From NCBI RefSeq assembly GCF_001957135.1, contig NZ_MPHK01000008.1, positions 62,001-126,000 on the forward strand: a DNA stretch of 64,000 nt. The letters are read 5' to 3'. Below are positions 27,468-37,607 of the stretch, piece after piece; position 1 is the stretch's first letter, and each line of letters begins with the position of its first letter. A program made the position numbers and the translations under genes. The notes under the pieces were generated by a model. That model made no database searches. It was not told where the DNA came from and worked only from the letters and a program-made list of their open reading frames with translations. The DNA is from Shewanella sp. UCD-KL21 (GTDB taxonomy: Bacteria; Pseudomonadota; Gammaproteobacteria; Enterobacterales; Shewanellaceae).

Positions 27468-27553
27468 TGGTTTTGGGAGCTGGATTTTATCCAACGACCT
27501 TTGCCAGTTTATATTAGCTGAGCCCGACTATTTGTCTGCTAACTAAGATTAAA
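27468..27553 (-). pseudogene. decayed initiator tRNA copy, 86-bp unit A
   Basis: On the tRNA strand the 3' half (T arm, acceptor strand, CCA) is preserved apart from a few changes (TTTTGGGAG for TTGCGGGAG, TTTTATCC for TTTGAACC). The anticodon stem and the whole 5' half are replaced, so no cloverleaf is possible. It forms an exact 86-bp tandem period with the next unit. Confidence 0.75.
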
Positions 27554-27639
27554 TGGTTGCGGGAGCTGGATTTTATCCAACGACCTTTGCCAGTTTATAT
27601 TAGCTGAGCCCGACTATTTGTCTGCTAACTAAGATTAAA
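27554..27639 (-). pseudogene. decayed initiator tRNA copy, 86-bp unit B
   Basis: Nearly identical to unit A, with the TTGCGGGAG acceptor sequence intact. It abuts intact copy 7 at 27640. The replaced core reads CTTTGCCAGTTTATATTAGC, as in unit A. Confidence 0.75.
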
Positions 27640-27716
<77 letters not shown>

Positions 27717-28016
27717 TCCGTTTAAGCGGGGCAGACTATAACGGCCAATCATGTTGTTGGCAAGTCATAATGACAACTTTATTACTGCTTGCTGACTTAC
27801 TGAGCACCAATAGCAAAAAATAGCGGGTTTATATGGCAGATAGCCCTGTTATAGCCGTAGTTTTGAAACAGAAATGAAAGTTTACTCACCAATACAGGGC
27901 TATATCGGCAATGAATTGTATAAAATGTGGCAATTAACAGACATTTTCACACCTAATATCGGTTTAGGTATATAATGCATGCTTAATTATATCTGTGAGT
28001 TGATGACTGTCTATCC
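27717..28016. other. divergent intergenic region between the tRNA array and rlmKL
   Basis: Holds the tRNA promoter, a perfect 10-bp inverted repeat ATAGCCCTGT (27840-27849) / ACAGGGCTAT (27894-27903), and a TATAAT (27971-27976) preceded by the inverted repeat ACCTAA (27951-27956) / TTAGGT (27964-27969). The last two elements probably belong to the rlmKL promoter and may be an operator. Confidence 0.5.
27735..27763 (-). promoter_or_regulatory. sigma-70 promoter of the tRNA-fMet array
   Basis: On the minus strand: TTGCCA (27758-27763), a 17-nt spacer, then TATAGT (27735-27740), followed by a GC-rich discriminator (CTGCCCCGC). This is the usual layout of stringently controlled stable-RNA promoters. 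Transcription would start about 10 nt before copy 7. Confidence 0.75.
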
Positions 28017-30164
28017 ATGTTAAATTTTTTTGCTGCTGCCCCAAAGGGGTTTGAATATAGCTTATCCAATGAGCTTAAAGAGTTTGGTGCTACTGATGTT
28101 AAGGAAAGCGTCGCTGGTGTGTATTTTTCTGCGCCCTTAGAACTTGCCTATCGAATTACATTGTGGACTCGACTTGCTAGCCGCATTGTTGTGGTTATCT
28201 ATAAAGGGGCTTGTGAATCTGCTGAGCAACTTTATAACGCAGCTTACAGTATTGATTGGCCGTCTCACTTTTCAAATGATAGTACCTTTAGTATCGATTT
28301 TCACGGTACTGGCGGCTTTATTAATAATACCCAGTTTGGCGCTTTAAAAACCAAAGATGCGGTAGTGGATCGTTTTCGCGATGATGGTCTAGATAGACCT
28401 GATGTTGGACGCGTCAATGCTGAATTTAGAATTGATGCCCATTATCGTAATAATCAATTAACCCTTTCAGTTAATTTTTCGGGCCCTTCTTTACACCAAC
28501 GTGGCTACCGCTCAATCACCGGTGAAGCGCCTCTGAAAGAAAACTTAGCAGCTAACATGCTTATCAGAAGTGGTTGGCAAGCAAACCCTATTACGTTGTT
28601 AGATCCATTTTGTGGCAGTGGTACCGTTGTTATTGAAGCGGCATTAATGGCTGCAGATATTGCCCCAGCTCTTAAGCGCGCCCGTTTTGGTTTTGAACAT
28701 TGGCATCAACATGACGATAGCCTATGGCAAGGGATTTTAAATGAAGCAAAAGCTCGAGCCAGTCTTGGTAAAACTCGCTGTGCATTGAAGTTTTTTGCCT
28801 CTGATATTGACGGTCACCTTGTGGCGCTTGCTAAACAAAACGCAGAAAACGCCGGTGTTGCTGATTTAATTGAATTTAGTGTTTCAGATGCACTTGATGT
28901 TACCCCACCAGTAGAAGCTGGTTTCTTAATCTCAAACCCACCATATGGTGAGCGTTTAGGTAGCATCACTGAATTATTGAAACTGTATTACAAGCTTGGC
29001 GATAAGTTTAAGAAAGACTTTGGCGGTTGGAAAATTGCTATGTTGTGTAGTGATATTGAATTGCTCTCAGCATTAAAGCTAAAAGCCGATAAGCAAATGA
29101 AGATGTTTAACGGCGCACTAGAGTGTGGCTTTAACTTATATACTTTGCATGCTAAAAGCACTCGCCGTGAAATGCCAGTGTTGCCTGAAGGCGTCGATAT
29201 ATCAGATATCTCACCAGCTTTTGCTAATCGTATTAAAAAGAATATGAAGCAACTAACCAAGTGGGCTAAAAAAGAAGGTATTGATAGTTACCGCATTTAT
29301 GATGCTGACTTACCTGAATACAATGTAGCAGTTGATAAATATGTCGATTACGTGGTTATTCAAGAATACTCTGCGCCGGCGACTATTCCTGAAGCGGTGA
29401 CAAAGCGTCGTTTAACCGATGTATTACTCTCATTGCCTGCTGCGTTAAACATGGATCCTGAGCGCGTTACATTAAAGACCCGTGAAAAGCAAAAGGGCAC
29501 CAATCAGTATCAAAAGCTTGATCAACAAAAGCTGGAGATCATTACCCAAGAGTATGGCGCTAAGTTTAAGTTAAATTTAACCGGCTACCTTGATACGGGT
29601 TTGTTCTTAGATCATCGTTTGACCCGTAAATTAGTGGGTGAAAAATCCGCGGGTAAAAATGTGCTGAATTTATTCTCATACACAGGTTCTGCATCGGTAC
29701 ATGCGGCATTAGGTGGGGCTAAATCGGTCACTACAGTCGATATGTCAAACACATACCTTGCTTGGGCAAAAGAGAATTTTGATTTAAACAACTTATCAGG
29801 TAAGCAATATCAATTCATCCAAGCTAACTGTATTCAGTGGGTGAAAGATTGTGAAGAGAAATTCGACCTGATATTTATCGATCCGCCAACTTTTTCTAAT
29901 TCAAAAAGAATGGAAGATAGCTGGGACGTTCAACGTGACCATGCGGCAATGCTGGTTGATTTGATTAAAGTATTAAGCCCTAATGGCGAAATTATTTTCT
30001 CAAATAATAAGCGTAAATTTAAAATGGATATCGAGCTTTTAAGCCAATATAAAATGGACATTAAAAATATCGATAACCAAACATTACCATTGGATTATAA
30101 GCGTAATCCGCACATCCATAATACCTGGTTAATTACCCATGCTAAGTCTCCTTACGCTAAATAA
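28017..30164 (+). CDS. rlmL: RlmKL, bifunctional 23S rRNA guanine methyltransferase
   Basis: The 715-residue enzyme makes m2G2445 and m7G2069 in 23S rRNA. The N-terminal THUMP region (about 45-155) is followed by the RlmL methyltransferase domain with [17 protein letters not shown] and the catalytic NPPYGERLG. The C-terminal RlmK domain (from about 470) has [18 protein letters not shown] and [17 protein letters not shown]. Length matches the fused gammaproteobacterial form. The ATG at 28017 begins [13 protein letters not shown], aligning with the family start. Glutaredoxin-like, uup and DUF3466 genes follow at short distances. Confidence 0.96.
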   Translation: MLNFFAAAPKGFEYSLSNELKEFGATDVKESVAGVYFSAPLELAYRITLWTRLASRIVVVIYKGACESAEQLYNAAYSIDWPSHFSNDSTFSIDFHGTGGFINNTQFGALKTKDAVVDRFRDDGLDRPDVGRVNAEFRIDAHYRNNQLTLSVNFSGPSLHQRGYRSITGEAPLKENLAANMLIRSGWQANPITLLDPFCGSGTVVIEAALMAADIAPALKRARFGFEHWHQHDDSLWQGILNEAKARASLGKTRCALKFFASDIDGHLVALAKQNAENAGVADLIEFSVSDALDVTPPVEAGFLISNPPYGERLGSITELLKLYYKLGDKFKKDFGGWKIAMLCSDIELLSALKLKADKQMKMFNGALECGFNLYTLHAKSTRREMPVLPEGVDISDISPAFANRIKKNMKQLTKWAKKEGIDSYRIYDADLPEYNVAVDKYVDYVVIQEYSAPATIPEAVTKRRLTDVLLSLPAALNMDPERVTLKTREKQKGTNQYQKLDQQKLEIITQEYGAKFKLNLTGYLDTGLFLDHRLTRKLVGEKSAGKNVLNLFSYTGSASVHAALGGAKSVTTVDMSNTYLAWAKENFDLNNLSGKQYQFIQANCIQWVKDCEEKFDLIFIDPPTFSNSKRMEDSWDVQRDHAAMLVDLIKVLSPNGEIIFSNNKRKFKMDIELLSQYKMDIKNIDNQTLPLDYKRNPHIHNTWLITHAKSPYAK

Positions 30165-30181
30165 GCTTTAAGGCAAAAGCT

Positions 30182-30433
30182 ATGAGTGCTAACCCAACAA
30201 CAGACAGTGCAGGCCTAATTTTATATCACACAGATGGTTGTCATCTGTGTGAAATTGCTCAAGCGTTAGTTGAGCAATTAGGCATTGACTATCAACATAT
30301 TGATATTTGCGATAATGACACACTGGCAAGCCGTTATGGCATTTCTATACCAGTGTTAGTTATGGATGAAAAAGAATTGTTTTGGCCCTTTGATGCCCAG
30401 CAGTTAACAGAATTTATTAGGAGCGTCGCTTGA
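30182..30433 (+). CDS. glutaredoxin family protein (DUF836)
   Basis: The 83-residue thioredoxin-fold protein has the redox motif CHLC in YHTDGCHLCEIA and the cis-Pro segment ISIPVLVM. Its last codon overlaps the TTG start of uup. The arrangement rlmKL, small glutaredoxin-like gene, uup is, to my knowledge, conserved in related bacteria. The substrate is unknown. Confidence 0.88.
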   Translation: MSANPTTDSAGLILYHTDGCHLCEIAQALVEQLGIDYQHIDICDNDTLASRYGISIPVLVMDEKELFWPFDAQQLTEFIRSVA

Positions 30434-32355
30434 GTTTAGTTCGTATTAATAATGGCTCTTTAGCCTATGGCTATACCCCGTTATTGAAAAATGCTGATTT
30501 CACTATTTTACCTGGTGAGCGAGTGTGTATCGTAGGCCGAAATGGTGCGGGTAAATCAAGTTTAATGAAAGTGCTGTCAGGTGATGTACTACTTGATGAC
30601 GGTGAATTTAATATTGCCTCTGATGTGAATGTCAGCCGACTACAGCAAGATCCGCCTAAAGCTGAAACCGGCACAGTTTATAAATATATCTCTTTAGCAT
30701 TAAAAGAAATTGGTGAAATGCTAGAGCGTTATCATAAGCTTTCACATGACGTTGCTACCGCTGAACCTGATGAAATGAACAAGATGCTCAATCAAATGCA
30801 GCGCTTGCAAGAGTCATTAGATCATAATAACGGCTGGCATTTAGATTCTCGTATTATTCAAAATTGTGAATTGTTAGGCTTAGATCCCGATAAACCCCTT
30901 AGTGAGTTATCAGGTGGCTGGCAGCGTAAAGTGGCATTAGCAAGAGCCCTAGTGAGCGAACCGGACTTATTATTGCTTGATGAACCGACCAACCACCTTG
31001 ATATTGATACCATTGAATGGCTTGAAGAGTTTTTATTAAACTTTAAAGGCGCTATCGTGTTTGTCAGTCATGACCGTGGTTTTATTCATCGTATGGCAAC
31101 ACGCATTGTTGATTTAGATCGCGGCGTAGTGACATCGTGGCCGGGTAATTACCATGCTTATTTAGAAGGTAAGCAAGAGTGGTTGCGCGTTGAAGCGGAA
31201 CAAAATGCCCATTTTGACAAAAAATTAGCAGAAGAAGAAACTTGGATCCGTCAAGGGGTAAAAGCCAGACGTACCCGTAATGAAGGCCGAGTGCGCGCCC
31301 TTAAAGCATTAAGAAACGAACGCAGTGAGCGCCTGAATCGTCAAGGTAATGCCAAGATGAACGTCAGTGATACTGAGCGTTCTGGTAAGTTAGTATTTGA
31401 TATTAATAACCTTAATTACAATTTACCTGATAAAGATTTAGTTAAAAACTTCAGCTCAACGGTTATACGTGGTGACAGAATTGCCTTAATCGGGCCAAAC
31501 GGTTGTGGTAAATCAACATTAATTAAGCTATTAATTGAGCAGCTTACGCCGCAATCAGGTGAAGTTAAAGTTGGTACCAAACTCGAAGTTGCCTATTTTG
31601 ACCAATACCGTGAAGCGTTAGATCCAGAAAAAACTGTTGAAGAAAACGTCGGCGACGGTAAGAAAACCGTTACGATTAATGGTCAAGACCGCCATATATT
31701 AAGTTACTTACAAGATTTCTTGTTTTCACCTATGCGTGCACGTACCCCTGTTAAGGCGTTATCAGGTGGTGAGAAGAACAGATTGCTATTAGCACGCTTG
31801 TTATTGCGACCTGCAAACTTAATTATTCTCGATGAACCAACCAATGACCTTGATATTGAGACCCTAGAATTGTTAGAGTCCTTACTAACTGATTTTACAG
31901 GGACCTTATTGATTGTAAGTCACGACAGGGAATTTATTGATAATACCGTGACCAGTAGTTGGTGGTTTGCCGGTAATGGTAACTGGCATGAGTATGTTGG
32001 CGGATACAATGATGCTGTCTCTCAGGGCGCTAAATTTTATTCTGAGGAACAAGCAGCAACATCTGTTGTCCAAACTCCTGCGCCAGTAGAAACTAAGCCT
32101 GTAAAGCAGACGAAAGCTGCCAGTACAGCACCTAAAAAATTATCGTTCAAACTTCAACGTGAACTCGAACAACTACCGAGTAAAATGGAAAAGTTAGAAC
32201 AAGAAGTAGAAGAAATACAAAATACTGTGGCTTCAGCTGATTTTTATAGCCAACCACAAGATACCGTCAACTCAGTGCTTAAAGCATTGGCGACAAAAGA
32301 ACAGGAATTGGACACTTGCTTCGAGCGTTGGGAAGAACTCGAATCACTGAAGTAA
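30430..32355 (+). CDS. uup: ABC-F ATPase Uup
   Basis: A soluble 641-residue protein with two ABC ATPase domains and no membrane part. The first has Walker A GRNGAGKSS, signature LSGGWQRK and Walker B LLLLDEPTNHLD; the second has GPNGCGKST, LSGGEKNR and LIILDEPTNDLD. Between them lies the charged ABC-F linker (about 235-310). A C-terminal coiled coil (about 565-640) distinguishes Uup and binds DNA in E. coli. Uup affects transposon excision and ribosome or replication intermediates. Translation starts at TTG in a TTGA overlap with the upstream stop, suggesting coupling. Confidence 0.94.
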   Translation: MSLVRINNGSLAYGYTPLLKNADFTILPGERVCIVGRNGAGKSSLMKVLSGDVLLDDGEFNIASDVNVSRLQQDPPKAETGTVYKYISLALKEIGEMLERYHKLSHDVATAEPDEMNKMLNQMQRLQESLDHNNGWHLDSRIIQNCELLGLDPDKPLSELSGGWQRKVALARALVSEPDLLLLDEPTNHLDIDTIEWLEEFLLNFKGAIVFVSHDRGFIHRMATRIVDLDRGVVTSWPGNYHAYLEGKQEWLRVEAEQNAHFDKKLAEEETWIRQGVKARRTRNEGRVRALKALRNERSERLNRQGNAKMNVSDTERSGKLVFDINNLNYNLPDKDLVKNFSSTVIRGDRIALIGPNGCGKSTLIKLLIEQLTPQSGEVKVGTKLEVAYFDQYREALDPEKTVEENVGDGKKTVTINGQDRHILSYLQDFLFSPMRARTPVKALSGGEKNRLLLARLLLRPANLIILDEPTNDLDIETLELLESLLTDFTGTLLIVSHDREFIDNTVTSSWWFAGNGNWHEYVGGYNDAVSQGAKFYSEEQAATSVVQTPAPVETKPVKQTKAASTAPKKLSFKLQRELEQLPSKMEKLEQEVEEIQNTVASADFYSQPQDTVNSVLKALATKEQELDTCFERWEELESLK

Positions 32356-32380
32356 GCGTATAATAATAATAGGAATTATA

Positions 32381-34282
32381 ATGAAGTCGAAGTTTGATAA
32401 GGCATTATCTGTCGTTGCCTTGAGTGTGCTTGGTGCTATCGGAAGTGTGCATGCCGCTCCAGTATATGAAATTGTAAACATTGAAGATTTTGATCTTAAA
32501 GGCACAGTAGACGGCACCCGAAGTGGTTACGCTATGGGTGTTAATGCCAACAATGAACTTGTTGGTGTTTCTAAAGGTAAGAAAAAACTATCGGTCGATG
32601 ATGACGAAGATGACAATGACGTTATTGATGTTGAAGACGGTATCGCACCTGAAGAAACCATTATTTATTCAGTATTCTTGCCCCTTGTGGCAAACAACTT
32701 TTCTTTCACCGCAGAAGAAAACGATGCTGAGTCAGCTTGGTATCCGAACTTCTTTAGTGTTAATGGCACTACAGCACCAACCGATGTTGATGATGAAGGC
32801 GAGTTAATTATCAACTCGGTTGATACCTTTTTCTATGGTATGAATGACAACAATTACAAAGTTGGTTCATATACCGCGCCTGAAAAAACGATCGACTATG
32901 TCGGTAGTGATGAAGACCAAGAGTTTTGGTACTACCGTGATTTTGAGCTTCGTGGTGTCGCTGTCACGCCTGACGGAGAAGAGCTTGAATTAGTACCATC
33001 TTACGAAACTTATATTCGTGAAGATGATGGTTTTGAAGTTGAGTTAGGTGGCTGGTCTGCGGCTGCGGCAATTAACAATAATAATTTGGTGGCAGGTTAT
33101 GCCAGTACTGACATTATTGAATTCAGCTCAGATCGTATTGATAGTTGTATTGACGCTGATTTAGACGCAGATGAAGATTCGCCTGCGCCAGTTGAAATAT
33201 GCGTTCAGGCAGATCAATTCCCATCAAATGGTCGTCGTAACATTCAGTATCAAACCCGCGCCCATGTATGGCAAATTGCTGATGATAATACTATTCCTGC
33301 AGAAAACGTGATTGAGCTAGAGTTAGGTTTAACCCCTGATGAAGACTCAACCTTAGTGTATACCGCTCAGGCTTTAGGTATTAACAACAATGATGTAGTG
33401 GTAGGGCGCTCACACGTTTACCGTAATGGTAAAGAAGATGACCTTTATCAAGACGCTGCCTATTGGGTGAAAAATGCCCAAGGTGAATATGAGTATCAGT
33501 GGATTGATACCGATATATTCAAAGATGATGTTTATAGTTCAATAGCTCGTGATATTAACGACAACGGCATCGTCATCGGTACTTTTTATAAATATGTCAG
33601 TGGATTTTTACGAGATAAGTTCTTCTATTACGATATTAACAACCCATCTGCTGAAATCGTAGTACCTAGTGACTTTCAAGATTCAGGTATTTCAGAGCTA
33701 AGTAGTTACCCGAAAGCCATTAATAATGCTGGTCAAGTGGTTGGTAATATTGAGGTCACTTACGATAAAGATAAGCCGCGTCCAAAAGCAGGTTTTCTTT
33801 ATAACATCGCTGATGATGAATTTGTGAACCTTAATGCGACTTTAACCTGTGAGTCAAAAGGCTATGAGCAAGATGCTGATGGCGAGTGGACTCGTTATCC
33901 GGTTGAAGTTATTGATGGTGACGGCTCAATTTTAAGCTATGACAGTGAAATATATGTGGTTGAGGCCAATGACATCAATGAAGACGGCACCATTGTCGGT
34001 ACAGCATTTATTCGTAAACCGTTATACCAATTTGATACCGATGGTAATTTGATTCTTGATGAAGACACTAACCTACCGTTATTTGAAATAAATGGTAATG
34101 GCGACCCTGTAACATCTTACTTACCGCGTATGGTGGTAATGAAACCGGTATCAGGTAATGAACAAGCCTGTACTGAAAGTGATGACGTAGAAGATGAGCC
34201 CTATGTCAGAAAAGGGGCGGCTAGCTTTGCTTGGTTATTCGCTCTGCCGTTACTTTGGTTACGTCGTCGCAAGCTTAAGTAG
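32381..34282 (+). CDS. DUF3466 family exported protein with C-terminal sorting tail
   Basis: The 633-residue product has a signal peptide (about 1-25, cleaved after VHA). Its acidic body has repeated segments of the form INNN.LVVG / INDNGIVIG, as in DUF3466 (HAF-like beta repeats). The C terminus ends in a glycine/alanine-serine pair, a hydrophobic helix and Arg-Arg-Arg (KGAASFAWLF, then LRRRK), resembling the GlyGly-CTERM signal processed by rhombosortase. That would place it on the cell surface after type II secretion, but the signal is degenerate. It follows uup by 25 nt and ends at a strong terminator. Confidence 0.85.
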   Translation: MKSKFDKALSVVALSVLGAIGSVHAAPVYEIVNIEDFDLKGTVDGTRSGYAMGVNANNELVGVSKGKKKLSVDDDEDDNDVIDVEDGIAPEETIIYSVFLPLVANNFSFTAEENDAESAWYPNFFSVNGTTAPTDVDDEGELIINSVDTFFYGMNDNNYKVGSYTAPEKTIDYVGSDEDQEFWYYRDFELRGVAVTPDGEELELVPSYETYIREDDGFEVELGGWSAAAAINNNNLVAGYASTDIIEFSSDRIDSCIDADLDADEDSPAPVEICVQADQFPSNGRRNIQYQTRAHVWQIADDNTIPAENVIELELGLTPDEDSTLVYTAQALGINNNDVVVGRSHVYRNGKEDDLYQDAAYWVKNAQGEYEYQWIDTDIFKDDVYSSIARDINDNGIVIGTFYKYVSGFLRDKFFYYDINNPSAEIVVPSDFQDSGISELSSYPKAINNAGQVVGNIEVTYDKDKPRPKAGFLYNIADDEFVNLNATLTCESKGYEQDADGEWTRYPVEVIDGDGSILSYDSEIYVVEANDINEDGTIVGTAFIRKPLYQFDTDGNLILDEDTNLPLFEINGNGDPVTSYLPRMVVMKPVSGNEQACTESDDVEDEPYVRKGAASFAWLFALPLLWLRRRKLK

Positions 34283-34304
34283 AGAGCATTTTTTGAACTA
34301 AAAG

Positions 34305-34331
34305 TCGAGGATTATTCCTCGATTTTTTTTT
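34305..34331 (+). terminator. rho-independent terminator
   Basis: TCGAGG / CCTCGA stem with a 6-nt loop followed by nine T. Ends the rlmKL-uup-DUF3466 transcript. Confidence 0.9.
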
Positions 34332-34461
34332 GCTTTTTATCTCAATATCTTAATCAAAAACACATAATTTTGTCATATTTTAGCATTGATCTTGGCTGAA
34401 ATTTCACCTATTCCTAATGCTGAAGCGAACGCTTCTTGATTAACAAAATGAGGATGTGTTA

Positions 34462-34638
34462 ATGAAAAGACAAAAAAGAGATAAGTTAGATAGAGCTTTT
34501 TCTAAGGGATTCCAGGCAGGTATTGCAGGGCGCTCTAAGGAGCTTTGCCCTTACGGAACTTTAGATTCTAAATCTCAATGGCTAGGTGGTTGGAGAGAAG
34601 GCGTAGATGGACGTATGAGTGGTTTGTTTAATAAATAA
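34462..34638 (+). CDS. rmf: ribosome modulation factor
   Basis: The 58-residue basic protein MKRQKRDKLDRAFSKGFQAG... matches RMF, which dimerises 70S ribosomes into inactive 100S particles in stationary phase. Conserved RSKELCP and SQWLGGWREG are present. ATG 34462 has AGGA 7 nt upstream and is preferred to the in-frame GTG at 34456. The neighbouring fabA and Lon-like genes reproduce the rmf-fabA-ycbZ order of enterobacteria. Confidence 0.96.
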   Translation: MKRQKRDKLDRAFSKGFQAGIAGRSKELCPYGTLDSKSQWLGGWREGVDGRMSGLFNK

Positions 34639-34660
34639 ATGAAAAGGCATCATATTAATA

Positions 34661-34694
34661 TTTTTGCCCTCAGGGTGTTGATTGAGGGCAAAAT
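34661..34694. terminator. bidirectional terminator between rmf and fabA
   Basis: TTTTGCCCTCA / TGAGGGCAAAA, an 11-bp stem with T-runs on both strands, between convergent rmf and fabA. Confidence 0.85.
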
Positions 34695-34766
34695 AATGCC
34701 GTTTAGCTAAGTTAGCCAAAAGCAACATTAGCTAACAGTGATTACTATTCATATTCAGTGAAATGC

Positions 34767-35282
34767 TTAAAAGGTCGAGGTATCCTTAAAAATACCGACT
34801 TTCAAATCAGTAGCCGAGTAAATCTCACGGCCATCCACTTCCATAGTGGCATCAGCAATCCCCATAACCAGCTTACGGTGAATCTTTCGTTTTAAAGTGA
34901 GCTTATAGGTGACTTTTTTTGCTTCGGGTAATACTTGCCCAGTGAACTTTACTTCGCCAACCCCAAGTGCACGCCCTTTACCTTCAGCGCCTTCCCAGCC
35001 TAAATAAAAGCCAACCAATTGCCACATGGCATCTAAACCTAAGCAACCGGGCATCACAGGATCGCCATTAAAGTGGCAGTCAAAAAACCATAAATCAGGG
35101 GTGATATCGAGTTCAGCGACTATTTCGCCTTTACCAAATTCACCACCGTCAGCATTAATTGTCGTGATCCTATCTATCATCAACATATTATCGACAGGTA
35201 GACGTGGAGAGTTAGGCTCAAAAAGGTTGCCATTGCCACATGCGATCAGCTCTTCTTTAGTGAAACTGTTAGCTCTTTTCAT
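34767..35282 (-). CDS. fabA: FabA, 3-hydroxydecanoyl-ACP dehydratase/isomerase
   Basis: Introduces the double bond in type II unsaturated fatty acid synthesis: dehydrates 3-hydroxydecanoyl-ACP and isomerises trans-2 to cis-3-decenoyl-ACP. The 171-residue hot-dog protein has catalytic His70 ([15 protein letters not shown]) and Asp84 (LGLDAMWQL), at exactly the E. coli positions. It lies 73 nt downstream of the Lon-like protease gene on the same strand. Confidence 0.97.
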   Translation of the reverse strand: MKRANSFTKEELIACGNGNLFEPNSPRLPVDNMLMIDRITTINADGGEFGKGEIVAELDITPDLWFFDCHFNGDPVMPGCLGLDAMWQLVGFYLGWEGAEGKGRALGVGEVKFTGQVLPEAKKVTYKLTLKRKIHRKLVMGIADATMEVDGREIYSATDLKVGIFKDTSTF

Positions 35283-35355
35283 TTAAATATTTACCACTTT
35301 ATTACGAATAGGCTGACAAGATAGCGAACACGTGTAAGCTAAACAACTCCGATCA

Positions 35356-37095
35356 CTATAATATCTTTAATTTCATTAATATTTTTTGTAAAAAGCTTAA
35401 TTCTAGCTCTTCATCATCGTGGCCAGCCATTTTTTCTAAACGGGTTTGCACCTGACCATAAATTGATTCAGCAGGAAAATCATTGTCTTCGTTTCTGACC
35501 CCTGCAGGAACTTTCATTAATAAATCGATAGCTTGATCCATATGCTCAATTGCATGAATATGAAACAAGCCTTTTTCAACGGCTTCAATGACTTCGGCTT
35601 CAAGGTTTAGTTGTAGCACATTCGATTTAGGAATAATAACGCTGTGCTCACCTGTTAGCCCACGTCGCTTACATAAATGATAGAAGCCTTCGAGCTTTTC
35701 ATTCACGCCACCAATGGCTTGCACTGCGCCAAATTGATCAAGTGCGCCGGTAATGGCAAATGCTTGGTTAATTGGCTTCTCAGCAATGGCAGACATTAAG
35801 CAACAGTACTCCGCTAAAGAGGCGCTATCGCCATCAATCTCTTGATAAGACTGCTCAAATACTATATTGGCATTTAAATGCAAAGGTACATCGCGGCCAA
35901 ATATACGGTACAAGGAAGCTGAAAGGATCATCATACCTTTAGTATGAATATTACCGCCCAACTCTGACTTTCTCTCAATATCAATTACTTCACCGTCACC
36001 ATAATGGACAGATGTGGTGATCCTTGCTGGCTCGCCATAACTTGAATCATCAGTATCAATGACAGTTAAGCCATTAATTTGACCGATTATTTCACCGCTC
36101 GTTTGTAGGTTAATGAAATTATCATCAAAGTTTTGTGCTGAATAAACCTCAGAGCTGTCATGGCGTGACTTTGACTGTCTAAGGGCTTTTGCTATGGCAG
36201 TAGAATTGAGCGAAGCACTATTAGAGTATGCTTGAGCTTGTGTCAGTAGCTGAGCTATTTGCAGCATGGATAAACTCAATCGTTGCTGATGCTCGGTAAG
36301 TTTGGCGCTGTAATTAAATAGCGGCATTAAGCTTGATGGCTCTAATTGAATCTTATAGGCATCAGCCAAACTAGTTAGCCATTGCTGGTACTGAGTTTCA
36401 TTATATTTCGTTAAATCAATTTCAGAGTTTACCTCGCCAAGCAGTGGGAAGTTTTTATAAAAAACTCTGTCATCAGCTCTTAAATGAGTAAACAAGTTAG
36501 CTGAGCCCATCAGCACAATTTTACAATTGAGTGGGATTGGCGCTATATCATTGCTAATTTTATATTGTTTATGCTCGAGGATTTGCATGACAAAATCCCA
36601 CAGGCCTTCACGTTTCCATAAAGAGTTAGCATCAATAAAAACGAAATGGTTTGAGGCTAAAATGCCAGCTTTATACTGACTAGACTTGTCCGTCTTGTGC
36701 ATTTTTCCGACTAGATCAGCGCGGCGAATAGAGCCACTAACATAGCTGTAAAGGTTTTTTTGATGCGCAACAGTGCCAACATTCTCTGCCGGTAACTCAG
36801 CCTGCCAGCGGAAATTAAAATTGTGATTTTCATCTTGGCTTTTCGTCGCAACCAAAAAAGAATCTGATGGCGTATCAGCCTGACTCACGAGGGCTTTAAT
36901 AAACAGTTCACGCTCAATACCCGCAAAATCAGCGACAAATAAATGTTGGTGTGCAAGTTTAGTCATTAAATTAAATGCATCTAAACAACGCTCTTGTCCC
37001 AACAATAAATGGCTTAGATAAGCAGTAGAAGGTAAAGATTGAGGTAACGTAAACTGAGGTGCAAGTTTGGGTGTAGAAATTAAAGTTGTGGTCAT
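35356..37095 (-). CDS. Lon-like ATP-dependent protease (YcbZ/LonH type)
   Basis: The 579-residue protein has a divergent AAA-like N-terminal part (Walker A appears degenerate) and a C-terminal S16 Lon peptidase domain. The catalytic dyad is clear: Ser424 in DGDSASLAEY and Lys467 in GGVNEKLEGF, 43 residues apart as in E. coli Lon. Synteny with fabA and rmf matches E. coli ycbZ (lonH). Whether the N-terminal domain hydrolyses ATP cannot be told from the sequence. Confidence 0.88.
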   Translation of the reverse strand: MTTTLISTPKLAPQFTLPQSLPSTAYLSHLLLGQERCLDAFNLMTKLAHQHLFVADFAGIERELFIKALVSQADTPSDSFLVATKSQDENHNFNFRWQAELPAENVGTVAHQKNLYSYVSGSIRRADLVGKMHKTDKSSQYKAGILASNHFVFIDANSLWKREGLWDFVMQILEHKQYKISNDIAPIPLNCKIVLMGSANLFTHLRADDRVFYKNFPLLGEVNSEIDLTKYNETQYQQWLTSLADAYKIQLEPSSLMPLFNYSAKLTEHQQRLSLSMLQIAQLLTQAQAYSNSASLNSTAIAKALRQSKSRHDSSEVYSAQNFDDNFINLQTSGEIIGQINGLTVIDTDDSSYGEPARITTSVHYGDGEVIDIERKSELGGNIHTKGMMILSASLYRIFGRDVPLHLNANIVFEQSYQEIDGDSASLAEYCCLMSAIAEKPINQAFAITGALDQFGAVQAIGGVNEKLEGFYHLCKRRGLTGEHSVIIPKSNVLQLNLEAEVIEAVEKGLFHIHAIEHMDQAIDLLMKVPAGVRNEDNDFPAESIYGQVQTRLEKMAGHDDEELELSFLQKILMKLKIL

Positions 37096-37474
37096 AGCTT
37101 TAAGTATCAGAAATAGTTAAAGCGATTTTAGCATATATTATCGTCATATCATTGAAATGTTCGACGCTTTGCGGATTATCTATGGGCTTGCTGGAAAAAT
37201 ATGACGCTGGATTGCTCTATTCAAGGCCATTGCTGCTTCTGATTTGGGGGTTAGTGTAATCCTTGCAACGAAATATCATCACCAAAAGCGTGTTTGTTGA
37301 TAGAAAGCTGAGTGAATACCAGTGGTGTAGAAGGTGATTTTTACTAACCTGATTAGCAAATGAGCCAACAAAGGTGGAAAAATGTCTTAAAAGCTTATTT
37401 GATGAGCATTTGAATATTTTTTTAAAAATTCCGGTTTACAACGAGGCCTGATACTTATATTATTCTCGGCGTTC
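37096..37474. other. intergenic region upstream of the Lon-like gene and tRNA-Ser
   Basis: About 380 nt without a recognisable gene, apart from the tRNA-Ser promoter at its right end. A 24-codon ATG frame at 37182 is too short to support. matP, which neighbours ycbZ in E. coli, is not here. Confidence 0.5.
37435..37463 (+). promoter_or_regulatory. promoter of tRNA-Ser
   Basis: TTTACA (37435-37440), a 17-nt spacer and TATTAT (37458-37463), placing the start a few nt before the tRNA gene at 37475. Confidence 0.6.
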
Positions 37475-37565
37475 GGAGAGATGGCAGAGTGGTCGAATGC
37501 ACCGGTCTTGAAAACCGGCATGGGTTTGTAGCCCATCTAGGGTTCAAATCCCTATCTCTCCGCCA
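37475..37565 (+). tRNA. tRNA-Ser (TGA)
   Basis: 91-nt class II tRNA with a long variable arm, anticodon TGA in CTTGAAAA, acceptor GGAGAGA / TCTCTCC and encoded CCA. A terminator follows. Confidence 0.97.
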
Positions 37566-37577
37566 TATTCAAGACGA

Positions 37578-37607
37578 AAGGCTCATCAGCAATGATGAGC
37601 CTTTTTT
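37578..37607 (+). terminator. rho-independent terminator after tRNA-Ser
   Basis: GGCTCATC / GATGAGCC stem with T6 tail, 13 nt after the tRNA. Confidence 0.9.

Noticed and set aside
27874..27975. 33-codon ORF in front of rlmKL
   Set aside because: No ribosome-binding site, it runs into the probable -10 box, and the length is within chance.
37182..37256. 24-codon ORF beginning MGLLEKYDAG
   Set aside because: Too short, no ribosome-binding site, no recognised family.
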